In this document: positions 49,913-58,842 of the stretch, piece after piece
Position numbering within the stretch: the first letter of the stretch is position 1
How the letters are laid out: every line of letters begins with the position of its first letter
Origin: Altererythrobacter aquiaggeris
GTDB taxonomy: Bacteria > Pseudomonadota > Alphaproteobacteria > Sphingomonadales > Sphingomonadaceae
Reading direction: 5' to 3'
DNA length: 64,000 bases
NCBI RefSeq assembly: GCF_037154015.1
Contig: NZ_JBANRL010000001.1
Span: 1 to 64,000 of the forward strand
The notes under the pieces: generated by a model
Told to the model about the DNA's origin: nothing
The model's input: the letters and a program-made list of their open reading frames with translations, nothing else
Database searches by the model: none
Made by a program: the position numbers and the translations under genes

Positions 49913-52624
49913 CTAATCCGCCATCGCAATTGCACTACGGTCGGCGCGCATCCGGATCGTTCCCAACCGCTTGAGATCCATTCCTTTTCCTAGAATGAAC
50001 GGCGACGACAGACTGGTTGCTACCTCCAACACTTTGGCATCAGCGGCCTTCAACCTGAGGCTGTATGCACCGTAAGGCACACGGTCGAAAAGGAAGAACC
50101 CGTCATATTCGCTGACGGTTTGCGCAACGACGGTTCCCTTTGCATTGACCAGTTCCAGTTGCGCACCGCCGCGCGGGACACCTGACACAGTGTGAAGAAC
50201 GCCTTCGACTTCGCCAGTGGGCGTTACGCCCAGCTCGATTACTGCGGCGACACCGGGTCGGGGCGTTACGACGACACCCTTTGTACCCGCCGCCAGGAAC
50301 GGATCGTCGAGGCTTCCTTCGTCAATTCCGACAACAACCGGGATATAGGGCCGCAAACCGTCAACGACTGTGCGGCCATTCTGGTCGGTGATTGACTCGG
50401 TTGTACGGAAACCGGCCTCGACACCCACATTTTCGAGCACTTCTTCGCCAGTCTGGCGGCGCCCGTCGGCATTATCATCGCGGAAAACGGTAACCGCCGC
50501 CTGTCCTGTTCTGGCAAGCTTGTTTCGCGAAAACCGCACCCCGCCGCCGGCTGGATCTGGACCGAAACTGAAGGCTACCGAAAGCCGTCCTCCGCGCGAT
50601 CCATCCGAACCGGCGGTTGCCCCCGCGCTGAGCGAGAATTTGTCAAACTGACGGACGTAGGCAAGCTCGCCGGTCGTCCGTCTCGCGACGGCATCACGGT
50701 CTAATCGTAACGCAACATCGGAGAAATCGTTCAATCGTTTTTCGGCAACCAGACTGGCGCTCCGAAATCCTTCGTCGCGGCCTGATAATTGAAATGACGC
50801 TTCCCCGCGCAGGCGCACCCCGGCAAGTCTGCCGTTTGCGAGCAGCCGCAGCCTGGTCCCGTCATTCGGGCCGAATCTGGGGCCTGTCGTGTTTATATTT
50901 GCCAACTCGCCCGTTAACGCAATGCGGCGGGTGCTAAGCGAGGCCCGCGTTAACCATTCGGTAACTTTTCTACCGTCCCGCTCGACGGAATGGCGTACGC
51001 CTGCCTGAACCGGAACTGCTATCTTGCCCAGTTTCAGGGTCGCATCCAACGTCAATGCATGATCGCTTTTCTGATCTGCGCCCACCAGGTCGCTCTCGAA
51101 GCGCCCATCTACCCACAACGACTGGGCCTGGAAATTGATATTTCCAAATTTGCCCAGCGCTTCGGCGCGATAGGTTCTGCCGCTTCTATATTCCTGCGCC
51201 GCCGACAGCTCCAAAAGCATCGGTCCGATCGAACGCAGAACGTTCGCCTCCAGATAATTCCGGCGTTTCCCGCCCAAAACGATGCTCTGAAGTGCGAAAC
51301 CGGCCATGGTGCGCCTGTCGAACCCGCGCTCGATCCCGATACCCCCTCGCCACCCTGTCATTGGCTCGTTGATCCGCTTGCGTAAATCTATGAGGTCGCG
51401 ATCCTGTTCGACGATCCCGGCCCAATATTGGAAGGTGCCTGGCGCAATGCTCTGCGCTCCGACAGGCAAATTGCTTCGCTCGCGGCGGATTTGTCCTTGC
51501 GGGCCATAAAGCACCACTTCGAGCGCATTCTGGCCGTAGAGAAGCTCTACATCGATAAATTCGTAACGCCCGTCTTCGCGGGAACCCTGAAAAGCGATCA
51601 ACTGACCGTTCCGGTAAAGTTCGGCATCCCACCCGGTTGGCAATGCGCCCCGCAATGTGGTGGTTGAAAAGCTGCCGCCACGGCCAAGTGGCCGATTGCT
51701 GACAAATGCGCCGCGGCCCACAGCCGTCTGTCCGGTCAAGCTGGTGCTTGGTGTCTCGACGTCACCAATTGCCACTTGCGTCGCATCCAGCGGTCCCAGC
51801 AGTCCGCCGTCCAGATTGATCTTGTAGGCGCGCATGCGGAGCGAGTTGGGCACGCCCTGCCTGTCAGACGCGATGCGCGCATCAAAACTGGCGCCGGCTA
51901 TCTCGCCGCTGCTGAATAATTCAAACCGCCTGCTGATTTGCGTATCGCCATCCGGCTTGGTCAGAACATTGGCACTGACAACCGCGTCAACCGACGGGGT
52001 GCGCCACGCGCGGTATGGCACATCGGCCTGTTCAAGCGTTGCCAGATCAAAGCTGGCGCGTTTCGGGCGAAGTCGCGCCGCACGACTTTTCCGTTCTAAA
52101 GCTGCGATGAACGGCAGTGCTTCTCCGCCCTCGACTTTAATCGCCGCATTCTGCAAATTCGGCTTGAATGACACTCCGAACCAGTTCGATAGCGCCCGAC
52201 TGTCCACGCACCATCCCTCAGGCGTGTCGTAGATATCGCCTGCGGACAGTATTTTTGAACCGTTCACGTTTTGTACCGTATTTGCTGCTCGATCGATAGT
52301 GAAGTTCTGATCCTCCGCAAACAACCAACCGGTTGCGCGGCGCGACTTTTTGTCGAGTCGAAGCGGTAGATCCAGCGCCTGGATGATGTCAGCCATATCC
52401 ACACATATGCCCTGATCGGTTTGGTAGCCGCGTATGTCCCCGGCCAAGCGGTATCGCTGGATCTGTAACTCCAGCAAGAGGAAATCATCTTCGCTGGCTT
52501 CCCACTGCTGCGAGGCGGGTGTGGCAGCGGTTTGCGCCTGCAACGGCACGCTCGCCCCAAACACGGAAAGCGCCGCTGCGAAGCCCGCAGCGGCGCTAAG
52601 CCGGGTGGAACGAAAACTTTTCAT
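49913..52624 (-). CDS. fimbrial usher-like outer-membrane protein
   Basis: 903 residues with a signal peptide (AAGFAAALSVFGASVPLQAQ). The N-terminal 200 residues contain two Cys (GICVDMADI, GWCVDSR), as in an usher plug or N-domain. A long beta-barrel-like region follows, with GDVETPSTSLTGQTAVGRGA, NRPLGRGGSFSTTTLRG and TGWDAELYRNGQLIAFQG, phrases typical of ushers. C-terminal immunoglobulin-like segments resemble the SdrD/CNA-B type (VFRDDNADGRRQTGEEVLE) and a carboxypeptidase-regulatory-like repeat. It lies 33 bp after the chaperone gene. It probably assembles and exports the DUF4402 subunit. Classical FimD motifs are not all visible, so it is a divergent usher. Confidence 0.75.
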   Translation of the reverse strand: MKSFRSTRLSAAAGFAAALSVFGASVPLQAQTAATPASQQWEASEDDFLLLELQIQRYRLAGDIRGYQTDQGICVDMADIIQALDLPLRLDKKSRRATGWLFAEDQNFTIDRAANTVQNVNGSKILSAGDIYDTPEGWCVDSRALSNWFGVSFKPNLQNAAIKVEGGEALPFIAALERKSRAARLRPKRASFDLATLEQADVPYRAWRTPSVDAVVSANVLTKPDGDTQISRRFELFSSGEIAGASFDARIASDRQGVPNSLRMRAYKINLDGGLLGPLDATQVAIGDVETPSTSLTGQTAVGRGAFVSNRPLGRGGSFSTTTLRGALPTGWDAELYRNGQLIAFQGSREDGRYEFIDVELLYGQNALEVVLYGPQGQIRRERSNLPVGAQSIAPGTFQYWAGIVEQDRDLIDLRKRINEPMTGWRGGIGIERGFDRRTMAGFALQSIVLGGKRRNYLEANVLRSIGPMLLELSAAQEYRSGRTYRAEALGKFGNINFQAQSLWVDGRFESDLVGADQKSDHALTLDATLKLGKIAVPVQAGVRHSVERDGRKVTEWLTRASLSTRRIALTGELANINTTGPRFGPNDGTRLRLLANGRLAGVRLRGEASFQLSGRDEGFRSASLVAEKRLNDFSDVALRLDRDAVARRTTGELAYVRQFDKFSLSAGATAGSDGSRGGRLSVAFSFGPDPAGGGVRFSRNKLARTGQAAVTVFRDDNADGRRQTGEEVLENVGVEAGFRTTESITDQNGRTVVDGLRPYIPVVVGIDEGSLDDPFLAAGTKGVVVTPRPGVAAVIELGVTPTGEVEGVLHTVSGVPRGGAQLELVNAKGTVVAQTVSEYDGFFLFDRVPYGAYSLRLKAADAKVLEVATSLSSPFILGKGMDLKRLGTIRMRADRSAIAMAD

Positions 52625-52657
52625 ATCAAGTGGCTGATTTGTATGCCGTTATCTGGC

Positions 52658-53500
52658 CTAGCCGATAACTGTATCGACTGCGGCGATAAGAGCGCCGCCA
52701 TTTTCCGGCATTTCGCGGTATTCGATCCGGACAGGCCCGCGCAATTCGGCGGCCTTTTCTGGATTAAGTCCCAGTTGAACTGTTCGCTGTGCAACTTCGG
52801 AATAAATAGCCACGCCGCGTGCGAGAAACAAAGGTTCATCAACGCCCTGCCGCATCACCCGGATCTCGCCGTAAGTGGAACTTTGGCCTTGTCTGGCTAA
52901 ATCCAGCGCAAGATATTGCCCCCGATCGTTCCGTTCGATGCGAGGGTTCTGGATCGCTGCTGTCGCTTCCAAGCGACCTTTGCGTACAATAATCGGAATG
53001 GTTACGCCGTAAACCGGCACCAACTCGATCCGGATACCGGTAGCCGGATCCGCATCGGGCCCTTGCGTAACGGGCTTCGCATCGGGAATCGCCTTGAAAG
53101 ACATGTGGACCCGGTATTCGCCATCAGGCAAGGCAGCATCGGGGCGCGCGCTGATGCGGACGGCTTGCGGTTGTCCCGGAGCTAGCCTGATACGGCGCGG
53201 GGCATAGCGGATCATCGCGAGCGCCGCCTCTTCTACCGCATTCACACCTTCGGGGGCGACATCTTCCAATGTGCCCTCGCTTGTCATCCGGCGCAGCTCC
53301 AAACCGATGCGGTACGTCGCCTCCTGATCACCTATGTTGCTCAGAATGACTTCCGTCCCCTGCCGGCCGTCAAGGATAACCCGCGTCGGGGCGACCAGCA
53401 GATCGCCCTGGGCGGCAAGTGGCGCGGATAAGAACACGGCCGCGGTCGCAACCACTGGCAGCAAACTGTGGGCGACAAGGCGTGCGAAGCGGGAATTCAT
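52658..53500 (-). CDS. periplasmic fimbrial chaperone (PapD-like)
   Basis: 280 residues from the ATG at 53500, with GGAGAG about 8 nt upstream. A signal peptide (SLLPVVATAAVFLSAPLAAQ) precedes two immunoglobulin-like domains. The first starts LLVAPTRVILDGRQGTEVIL and contains IRYAPRRIRLAPGQPQAVRI, the PapD-like G-strand region with conserved Arg and Pro. The second domain has GVTIPIIVRKGR and IEYREMPENGGALIA. It should bind fibre subunits in the periplasm and pass them to the usher-like protein encoded downstream. Confidence 0.85.
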   Translation of the reverse strand: MNSRFARLVAHSLLPVVATAAVFLSAPLAAQGDLLVAPTRVILDGRQGTEVILSNIGDQEATYRIGLELRRMTSEGTLEDVAPEGVNAVEEAALAMIRYAPRRIRLAPGQPQAVRISARPDAALPDGEYRVHMSFKAIPDAKPVTQGPDADPATGIRIELVPVYGVTIPIIVRKGRLEATAAIQNPRIERNDRGQYLALDLARQGQSSTYGEIRVMRQGVDEPLFLARGVAIYSEVAQRTVQLGLNPEKAAELRGPVRIEYREMPENGGALIAAVDTVIG

Positions 53501-53608
53501 GTTTATTCTCTCCAAAGCACAGGATGCCAAAGCGGCACCCAGGGGATCGCCCTTATGCCTTAGGCAAACAGGGTTAAGATCGCATAAACCCTATGCAGGA
53601 CGGGCAAT

Positions 53609-53643
53609 GAAAAAGGGCTGCTCCGCGTTATGCGGAACAGCCC
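53609..53643 (-). terminator. intrinsic terminator between DUF4402 subunit and chaperone genes
   Basis: On the minus strand GGGCTGTTCCGC (53643-53632) pairs with GCGGAGCAGCCC (53626-53615) around a five-base loop: twelve pairs, one G-T wobble. A T-run follows. It lies about 50 bp past the subunit stop and about 110 bp before the chaperone start, so it should make most transcripts end after the subunit gene. Confidence 0.88.
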
Positions 53644-53691
53644 CCTTCATTTGTCCGGGCGCGGGAAACGCCAGGTCAAAAGTCCCTTAAA

Positions 53692-54231
53692 TTATTGATA
53701 TTCTACCGTGACTGCGAACATTCCGGAATAAGTCCCGGCGATTTCCGAACCGTCGAAAGTCAACGTGCCGCCAACTGCAAAACCGCCGTCGCCATCAACG
53801 TCGAGCGTAACCACGTCGTCGGCATCATTACTGACGAAACTGCTCAGCTCGAGCTTGTCGGCCGCGTTAGTGGCAACGCCGCCGGCACGGACGAGGTCAA
53901 CTGCTGATGTTGGAAGCGAAATGCCTACGTCCTGGTCGCCCTGGCCGGTAATCTCGAAATTGACTGCAAAAGTATCGCCGATGCAAACGAGGTTGGCCGA
54001 ACAGGTCGGATTTGATTCGTCGGTCGGGTCAAGAACGATCGTACCCCCGCCGTTTACGGCAACCTGACCAAAGTCGAGGATCGAACCCTCGGCAACGACC
54101 AGTGTCAAAGCGGTGAGAACTTCCGCCTCTGCAGTTGCGGTTTCAGAATCAGCCGCCGAAGCTGCGGTGGACATACCGAGTGCGGCAATAAGTGCGACGC
54201 CAGCGGCGCCGTTACGGAATTTATTAGTCAT
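53692..54231 (-). CDS. DUF4402 domain protein, probable major fibre subunit
   Basis: 179 residues from the ATG at 54231. The signal peptide is FRNGAAGVALIAALGMSTAA, cleaved near 26. The mature protein is a beta-rich, acidic DUF4402 domain: DFGQVAVNGGGTIVLDP, two Cys about 7 apart (PTCSANLVCIG), GTLTFDGSEIAGTYSG and the terminal FAVTVEYQ. The C-terminal alternating pattern is like a donor strand/G-strand of pilins. The neighbouring chaperone and usher-like genes make a fibre subunit the best guess. The strong terminator just after it suggests higher expression than the assembly genes. Confidence 0.8.
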   Translation of the reverse strand: MTNKFRNGAAGVALIAALGMSTAASAADSETATAEAEVLTALTLVVAEGSILDFGQVAVNGGGTIVLDPTDESNPTCSANLVCIGDTFAVNFEITGQGDQDVGISLPTSAVDLVRAGGVATNAADKLELSSFVSNDADDVVTLDVDGDGGFAVGGTLTFDGSEIAGTYSGMFAVTVEYQ

Positions 54232-54358
54232 CTGGATCTGGTCCCTTCCAAAGCGATTTCTAGCCCGGGTCACCCGAGGCAAGCCCGCCGAACGGGTCTA
54301 GCCCCATTCGCAAATCCGTCTCTAAGGGCGGGAGGTTCAGCTTTCCTTTGTACGCTTG

Positions 54359-54386
54359 GTTAACAACGCAACGCTTTTGCGTTAAC
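54359..54386. promoter_or_regulatory. inverted repeat upstream of the DUF4402 gene
   Basis: GTTAAC occurs at 54359-54364 and 54381-54386 and flanks a seven-base-pair stem (AACGCAA at 54365-54371, TTGCGTT at 54377-54383). It is 128-155 bp upstream of the subunit ATG, in a 227-bp gap after parB. It may be an operator or hairpin; a TTGACA on the minus strand overlaps the parB stop (about 54462-54457). Confidence 0.35.
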
Positions 54387-54458
54387 TTCTAGTTTCTTCC
54401 ATGCGGATGCGTCAGCACATTAAGTGACAATACGTATCTGAATTGAAAGACTTTTTTG

Positions 54459-55436
54459 TCAAATATCGCCGCCGGTAAGGCGTTGGCACAGCAGGTCCAA
54501 CTGATCCAAAGTGCGGTATCTGATCGAAACCGCGCCTGATCGCGGGTCTGCGTCGGTTGCAATTTTCACATTCATGCCAAGAAATTCTTCGAGATGATTC
54601 TGTACTGCCGCAATATCGGCATCTTTGGCAGTATCACGCGGGGACCGGGCCTTGCGCTGTGCGGGTCCGTCACCTGAACGGACCAGCTTTTCTACTTCGC
54701 GCACGGATAACTTGGCCGAAACAGCCTTCCTCGCCAGTTCCTCGGCTGCATCGTTGCCGATTAATGCGCGTGCGTGGCCCATTCCCAGTTCGCCCGTTTC
54801 GACCAGTTCGAGCACGCTGTCAGGCAAGGATAAAAGCCGCTGGAGATTTGCGACATGGCTGCGCGATTTGTCGACGATGCCGGAAATTTCCGCCTGAGTG
54901 AGGCCCTCGCTCTTTGCCAGGCGGCTATATGCACGCGCCTCTTCAATCGGGTTGAGGTCTTCACGCTGGATATTCTCGATCAGGGCGAGGGTCATCACAT
55001 CGCGCTCGTCGAGGTCGCGGACCAGAGCGGGAATTTGGTGCAAATGGGCCTTTTGCGCTGCGCGCCAGCGGCGTTCACCGGCTACAAGTTGATAGCGCCC
55101 GCCTTTTGTCGGACGAACAATGATTGGCTGGATTACCCCGCGCGATGCAATCGAGGCGGCAAGTTCCTCCAATGCCGTTTCATCAAAATGGCGGCGCGGC
55201 TGGTCAGGATGCGGTTCGATATCTGAAACGGACAGCATATTGAGGCCGTCACCTACCGATGTGACTGTTTTTGCTGAATTGTTTTGCGCACCATAATTGG
55301 ATTGGACCAGAGGTTCCTCCCTCCGCGTTTCGCCTAGCAGTGCACCTAAACCTTTGCCCAGTTTTCGCGGTCTGGATTTCGCTGCTGAATCCGGCGCTGC
55401 TACAGACAGGCGGATGGGGTCCGAGGGATCGCTCAT
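54459..55436 (-). CDS. parB: chromosome partitioning protein ParB
   Basis: 325 residues. The N-terminus has the basic KLGKGLGALLGE motif used to stimulate ParA. The ParB/Srx domain has IEPHPDQPRRHFDETALEEL and the CTP/arginine patch GERRWRAAQKA. The HTH follows (LTQAEISGIVDKSRSHVANL), with LPDSVLELVETGELGMGHAR after it and a C-terminal dimerisation region. It loads on parS as a CTP-dependent clamp. Three matching parS palindromes are nearby (56293, 56658, 58827). It overlaps parA by ATGA. Confidence 0.97.
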   Translation of the reverse strand: MSDPSDPIRLSVAAPDSAAKSRPRKLGKGLGALLGETRREEPLVQSNYGAQNNSAKTVTSVGDGLNMLSVSDIEPHPDQPRRHFDETALEELAASIASRGVIQPIIVRPTKGGRYQLVAGERRWRAAQKAHLHQIPALVRDLDERDVMTLALIENIQREDLNPIEEARAYSRLAKSEGLTQAEISGIVDKSRSHVANLQRLLSLPDSVLELVETGELGMGHARALIGNDAAEELARKAVSAKLSVREVEKLVRSGDGPAQRKARSPRDTAKDADIAAVQNHLEEFLGMNVKIATDADPRSGAVSIRYRTLDQLDLLCQRLTGGDI

Positions 55437-56209
55437 GCGGCTTTTTTCCTTTCAGGCAAACGGCCGATCAATTCCCTCGCCAGAGCCATATAGGCCCGGC
55501 TTCCGGCGCAGGAATGGTCATAAACTAGCGCCGGAAGGCCATGGCTCGGCGCTTCGGACAATCTGACGTTTCGCGGGATCACCGATTCAAACACCAAATT
55601 GCCCAGACAATCGCGAACATCGTCCGCCACCTGATCTGTAAGGCGGTTGCGCCGGTCGAACATGGTCAACACGATGCCGACAATGCCAAGATCGGGATTG
55701 AACCGCTGTTGAATACGCTCGACCGTCTGCAGCAGCTGGCTGAGCCCCTCAAGCGCGAAAAACTCGCATTGCAGAGGAACCAGCAACGTGTCGGCTGCAC
55801 CCAGGGCGTTGAGAGTAAGCAGCCCGAGGGAGGGGGGGCAATCGATAAAACAAATATCGTAACCCGTGTTTCCGGCCAATGCACTACGAAGGCGGTCGGT
55901 TCGCTGCTCGACGGAAACAAGCTCTATCTCGGCTCCGCTCAGATCTTCCGTCGCGGGCACCAGATCCAAACCCGGAATCTTGGTTGCCATCGCACAATTG
56001 GCGAGAGGCGCCTGATCAACAATTAGATCATAACTGGACTTCTCCCGCTCGCCAGCACTGATCCCCAGGCCCGTCGATGCGTTCCCCTGAGGGTCCAGAT
56101 CGATGAGCAACGTTTTCCAGCCGGTTGCCGCCATAGCGGTTGCGATATTGATCGCGGTTGTGGTTTTGCCCACCCCGCCCTTTTGGTTTGCAATAGCAAT
56201 CCGTATCAT
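55433..56209 (-). CDS. parA: chromosome partitioning ATPase ParA
   Basis: 258 residues from the ATG at 56209. The deviant Walker A is NQKGGVGKTTTAINIA (about 8-23), A' is LIDLDPQGNAST and Walker B is ICFIDCPPSLG. It is the nucleoid-bound ATPase that moves ParB-parS complexes. It lies 14 bp after rsmG and overlaps parB; the mnmG-rsmG-parA-parB order is the standard origin-proximal one. Confidence 0.98.
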   Translation of the reverse strand: MIRIAIANQKGGVGKTTTAINIATAMAATGWKTLLIDLDPQGNASTGLGISAGEREKSSYDLIVDQAPLANCAMATKIPGLDLVPATEDLSGAEIELVSVEQRTDRLRSALAGNTGYDICFIDCPPSLGLLTLNALGAADTLLVPLQCEFFALEGLSQLLQTVERIQQRFNPDLGIVGIVLTMFDRRNRLTDQVADDVRDCLGNLVFESVIPRNVRLSEAPSHGLPALVYDHSCAGSRAYMALARELIGRLPERKKAA

Positions 56210-56222
56210 GTCGTCGGCAGCT

Positions 56223-56861
56223 TCATGTCTTCTGACGTTCCTTGATCTGCCCTTTGCCAACAAGAATTCGGGCCTCTGCACTGGTCACCGATTGTTCCAC
56301 GTGGAACAGTTTTTTTGTTGCCGGCTTGGCATCTTCCAATTCTTGCTCCGCCGAACGCCCTTTCGGCAACAGCCAGATCGTTTGGCGTGTGGAAAACCGT
56401 GCGGACAACTTGAGCAAAACCGGCAACGGCGCGAAGGCCCGGGCCGAAATAACGCTTACTTTGGTTGTTTCAACGTTTTCCAGTTTTGCGGCATCGACGC
56501 TACAATTACGAAGCTCGAAGTGATCGATGCAACCTTCCAACCACTCGATTCGCTTACGCCGCGATTCGACAAGACGAATACGCTGGTTTGGACGCATCAG
56601 CGCAACGACCATCCCGGGCAGCCCGGCCCCGGTCCCCAAATCCAGCCAAACACCTTGTGTTTCACGTGGAACATGGCTGAGAAGCTGCGCGCTATCTGCG
56701 ATGTGCCTTACCCACATATGGAACAGCGAAGACTTCGAAACGAGATTCTGCCGGGCAGCCTCTTCGCGTAGCATGGAGCAGAACATAATAAGCCGCTCCA
56801 TTGCGGCGCTGTCGCACATGTCAGCAACAAACTGACTTGCCTGTTCTTCGGTTTCTATCAT
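56223..56861 (-). CDS. rsmG: 16S rRNA (guanine-527 N7) methyltransferase
   Basis: 212 residues. The ATG at 56861 has AGGA 6-9 nt upstream; the ATG at 56867 lies between it and the mnmG stop. The SAM-binding motif is WLDLGTGAGLPGMVVAL (about 74-90); RLVESRRKRIEWL and ISARAFAPLPVLL follow. It methylates G527 of 16S rRNA. Two parS sites lie inside the reading frame in different phases: 56658-56673 read as VPRET and 56293-56308 read as LFHVEQ. They sit in weakly conserved parts of the protein. Confidence 0.94.
   Translation of the reverse strand: MIETEEQASQFVADMCDSAAMERLIMFCSMLREEAARQNLVSKSSLFHMWVRHIADSAQLLSHVPRETQGVWLDLGTGAGLPGMVVALMRPNQRIRLVESRRKRIEWLEGCIDHFELRNCSVDAAKLENVETTKVSVISARAFAPLPVLLKLSARFSTRQTIWLLPKGRSAEQELEDAKPATKKLFHVEQSVTSAEARILVGKGQIKERQKT
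56293..56308. promoter_or_regulatory. parS site 1 (inside rsmG)
   Basis: TGTTCCACGTGGAACA is a perfect 16-bp palindrome matching the bacterial parS consensus TGTTNCACGTGAAACA with symmetric variation. It lies 84 bp upstream of the parA start, inside the 3' part of rsmG. Confidence 0.9.
56658..56673. promoter_or_regulatory. parS site 2 (inside rsmG)
   Basis: TGTTTCACGTGGAACA has the CACGTG core and both arms, with one asymmetric position relative to a perfect palindrome. It lies 365 bp from site 1, in the N-terminal coding part of rsmG. Confidence 0.88.
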
Positions 56862-56871
56862 CTGCATCCTG

Positions 56872-58728
56872 TCATGCGGCAATTGCTGCGCGTTTGCGGG
56901 CGTGAACAAGTAGCGCCGCCAGCGCAGCTGGCGTAATCCCCGCAATACGCCCGGCCGCGGCCAAAGTGGCGGGTCTCGATGCTTCCAGCCGTTCAAGCAT
57001 CTCGTTCGATAGGCCCGGGACATCACAAAACGGATATCCCGTACCCAAAACAACGCCCTCGCTGGCCTTCAGATCGCGTAGTTCTGAATCCTGCCGCGCG
57101 AGATATGGGGCGTAGGCACAGTCTTCGGCGACTTCTAATGCCGCGTCACTCGCAATATCTGCTCCATCTGGTAACCAGGGCGATAGTCCATCCAGATCCA
57201 CGCCGCCGAAACGCAACCAGTCCGCCAATGTACGCTTGCCCGAATCAGGACGCACCGGCAGGCCCGCTGACGCAAGCGTGGCCGCGCTTATATCGGCGGC
57301 TAATAATTGCTTCCATTCCGCGCGCAAATCCATTTTGCGCATGAACGCTACAGTCCTGTCTTGCGCAACACAGCCTGCCTCGATTGCCAGCGGGGTCAAC
57401 CGCGTGCCTGCGTTATTGGCGCGCAACCGCAAACGATATTCGGCGCGGGATGTCAGCATCCGGTAGGGTTCACTGACACCGTGAAGCGTCAAATCGTCCA
57501 GCATAACGGCGATATACGAATTGGACCGGTCCAAGTCCGGCATTTCCCGGCCAAGCACCGCCGCGGCGGCGTTCATCCCGGCCATTAGACCTTGGGCCGC
57601 AGCCTCTTCATAGCCGGTCGTGCCATTGATCTGGCCCGCACAGTACAGCCCGGGGATTGCTTGCAACTCGAGCGAAGGCGCCAAGGCGCGCGGATCGATA
57701 TGGTCATATTCGACCGCGTATCCGGGCACGGTCATATCGACAGCCTCTAGCCCCTCCATGCTGCGAAGCATCGCAAGCTGGACATCCGTCGGCAAGGACG
57801 TGCTGATGCCATTGGGATAAACCATGGCCGTGCCCAGCCCTTCAGGTTCGAGGAAGACTTGATGACCATCACGGTCGCCAAAACGGTGAATCTTATCCTC
57901 GATCGAAGGACAATATCGCGGCCCTTCGCCCTGGATATCCCCGCCGAACAAGGGCGACCTGTCCAGATTGGCCCGAATAATGTCGTGCGAGCGAATATTG
58001 GTACGCGTGACGGCGCAGAATATCTGCGGATTGACCCGCTTGGCGGACATCTCGGACATCGTCCAGGACTGGCAATCCGATGGCTGCTCGACAAGGCGCG
58101 CCCAATCGATTGTTCTACCATCAAGCCTGGGCGGAGTGCCCGTTTTCAACCGTGCCATCGGCAAATCTGCAGCGCGCAGTTGCTGCGCCAAAATCTGTGC
58201 CGAGTCTTCTCCGATCCGCCCGCCCGTCAAACGCTCTTCGCCGCGAAACAGCGTTCCGCCCAGAAAAGTCCCGGTGCACAGGATCACACATTTCGATACG
58301 AGCCGTGTCCCATCACCCAGAACGAGCCCGCGGATGCGGCCGCCGCTGATCAACAGCTCAGCCGCTTCACCGGCTATAAGGTCAAGATCGCCCTGTTGCT
58401 TCAACTGATGCTGGATCGATGCTTTGAAAAGGATCCGGTCGGCTTGAATCCGCGGCCCCCATACTGCGCTGCCTTTGGACTGATTTAGCATACGGTAATG
58501 TATCGCCGCTGCGTCTGCCGCTTTGGCTATCAAACCGTCGAATGCATCGACTTCGCGGACTAGATGCCCCTTGCCCAGCCCGCCTATCGCAGGATTACAG
58601 CTCATGGCGCCGATCGCCTGCAGATCAAAACTGACGAGACCCACGCGCGCGCCCATCCGCGCTGCGACCGCAGCAGCTTCTACTCCGGCGTGACCGCCGC
58701 CGATAACGAGGATATCGTGAGGTTTCAT
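56872..58728 (-). CDS. mnmG: tRNA uridine-5-carboxymethylaminomethyl synthase subunit MnmG
   Basis: 618 residues. FAD-binding [17 protein letters not shown] is at about 8-24. [17 protein letters not shown] and [19 protein letters not shown] are MnmG hallmarks, and [13 protein letters not shown] and [16 protein letters not shown] complete the pattern. With MnmE it modifies the wobble uridine of several tRNAs. mnmE lies immediately upstream, separated by 114 bp that contain a parS site. It is 10 bp from the rsmG start. Confidence 0.97.
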   Translation of the reverse strand: MKPHDILVIGGGHAGVEAAAVAARMGARVGLVSFDLQAIGAMSCNPAIGGLGKGHLVREVDAFDGLIAKAADAAAIHYRMLNQSKGSAVWGPRIQADRILFKASIQHQLKQQGDLDLIAGEAAELLISGGRIRGLVLGDGTRLVSKCVILCTGTFLGGTLFRGEERLTGGRIGEDSAQILAQQLRAADLPMARLKTGTPPRLDGRTIDWARLVEQPSDCQSWTMSEMSAKRVNPQIFCAVTRTNIRSHDIIRANLDRSPLFGGDIQGEGPRYCPSIEDKIHRFGDRDGHQVFLEPEGLGTAMVYPNGISTSLPTDVQLAMLRSMEGLEAVDMTVPGYAVEYDHIDPRALAPSLELQAIPGLYCAGQINGTTGYEEAAAQGLMAGMNAAAAVLGREMPDLDRSNSYIAVMLDDLTLHGVSEPYRMLTSRAEYRLRLRANNAGTRLTPLAIEAGCVAQDRTVAFMRKMDLRAEWKQLLAADISAATLASAGLPVRPDSGKRTLADWLRFGGVDLDGLSPWLPDGADIASDAALEVAEDCAYAPYLARQDSELRDLKASEGVVLGTGYPFCDVPGLSNEMLERLEASRPATLAAAGRIAGITPAALAALLVHARKRAAIAA

Positions 58729-58826
58729 TTGAGGCCTCGATATAACGGGAGTAGCGATTTAGCCAACATTGTTTCGAACCAAGGGCGGTCGCCACCTTAG
58801 GCTGTGGCACTTACACTTCGACAATG

Positions 58827-58842
58827 TGTTCCACGTGGAACA
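58827..58842. promoter_or_regulatory. parS site 3 (mnmE-mnmG intergenic)
   Basis: TGTTCCACGTGGAACA, identical to site 1 and a perfect palindrome, abuts the mnmE stop codon (58843) in the 114-bp gap before mnmG. Confidence 0.9.
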
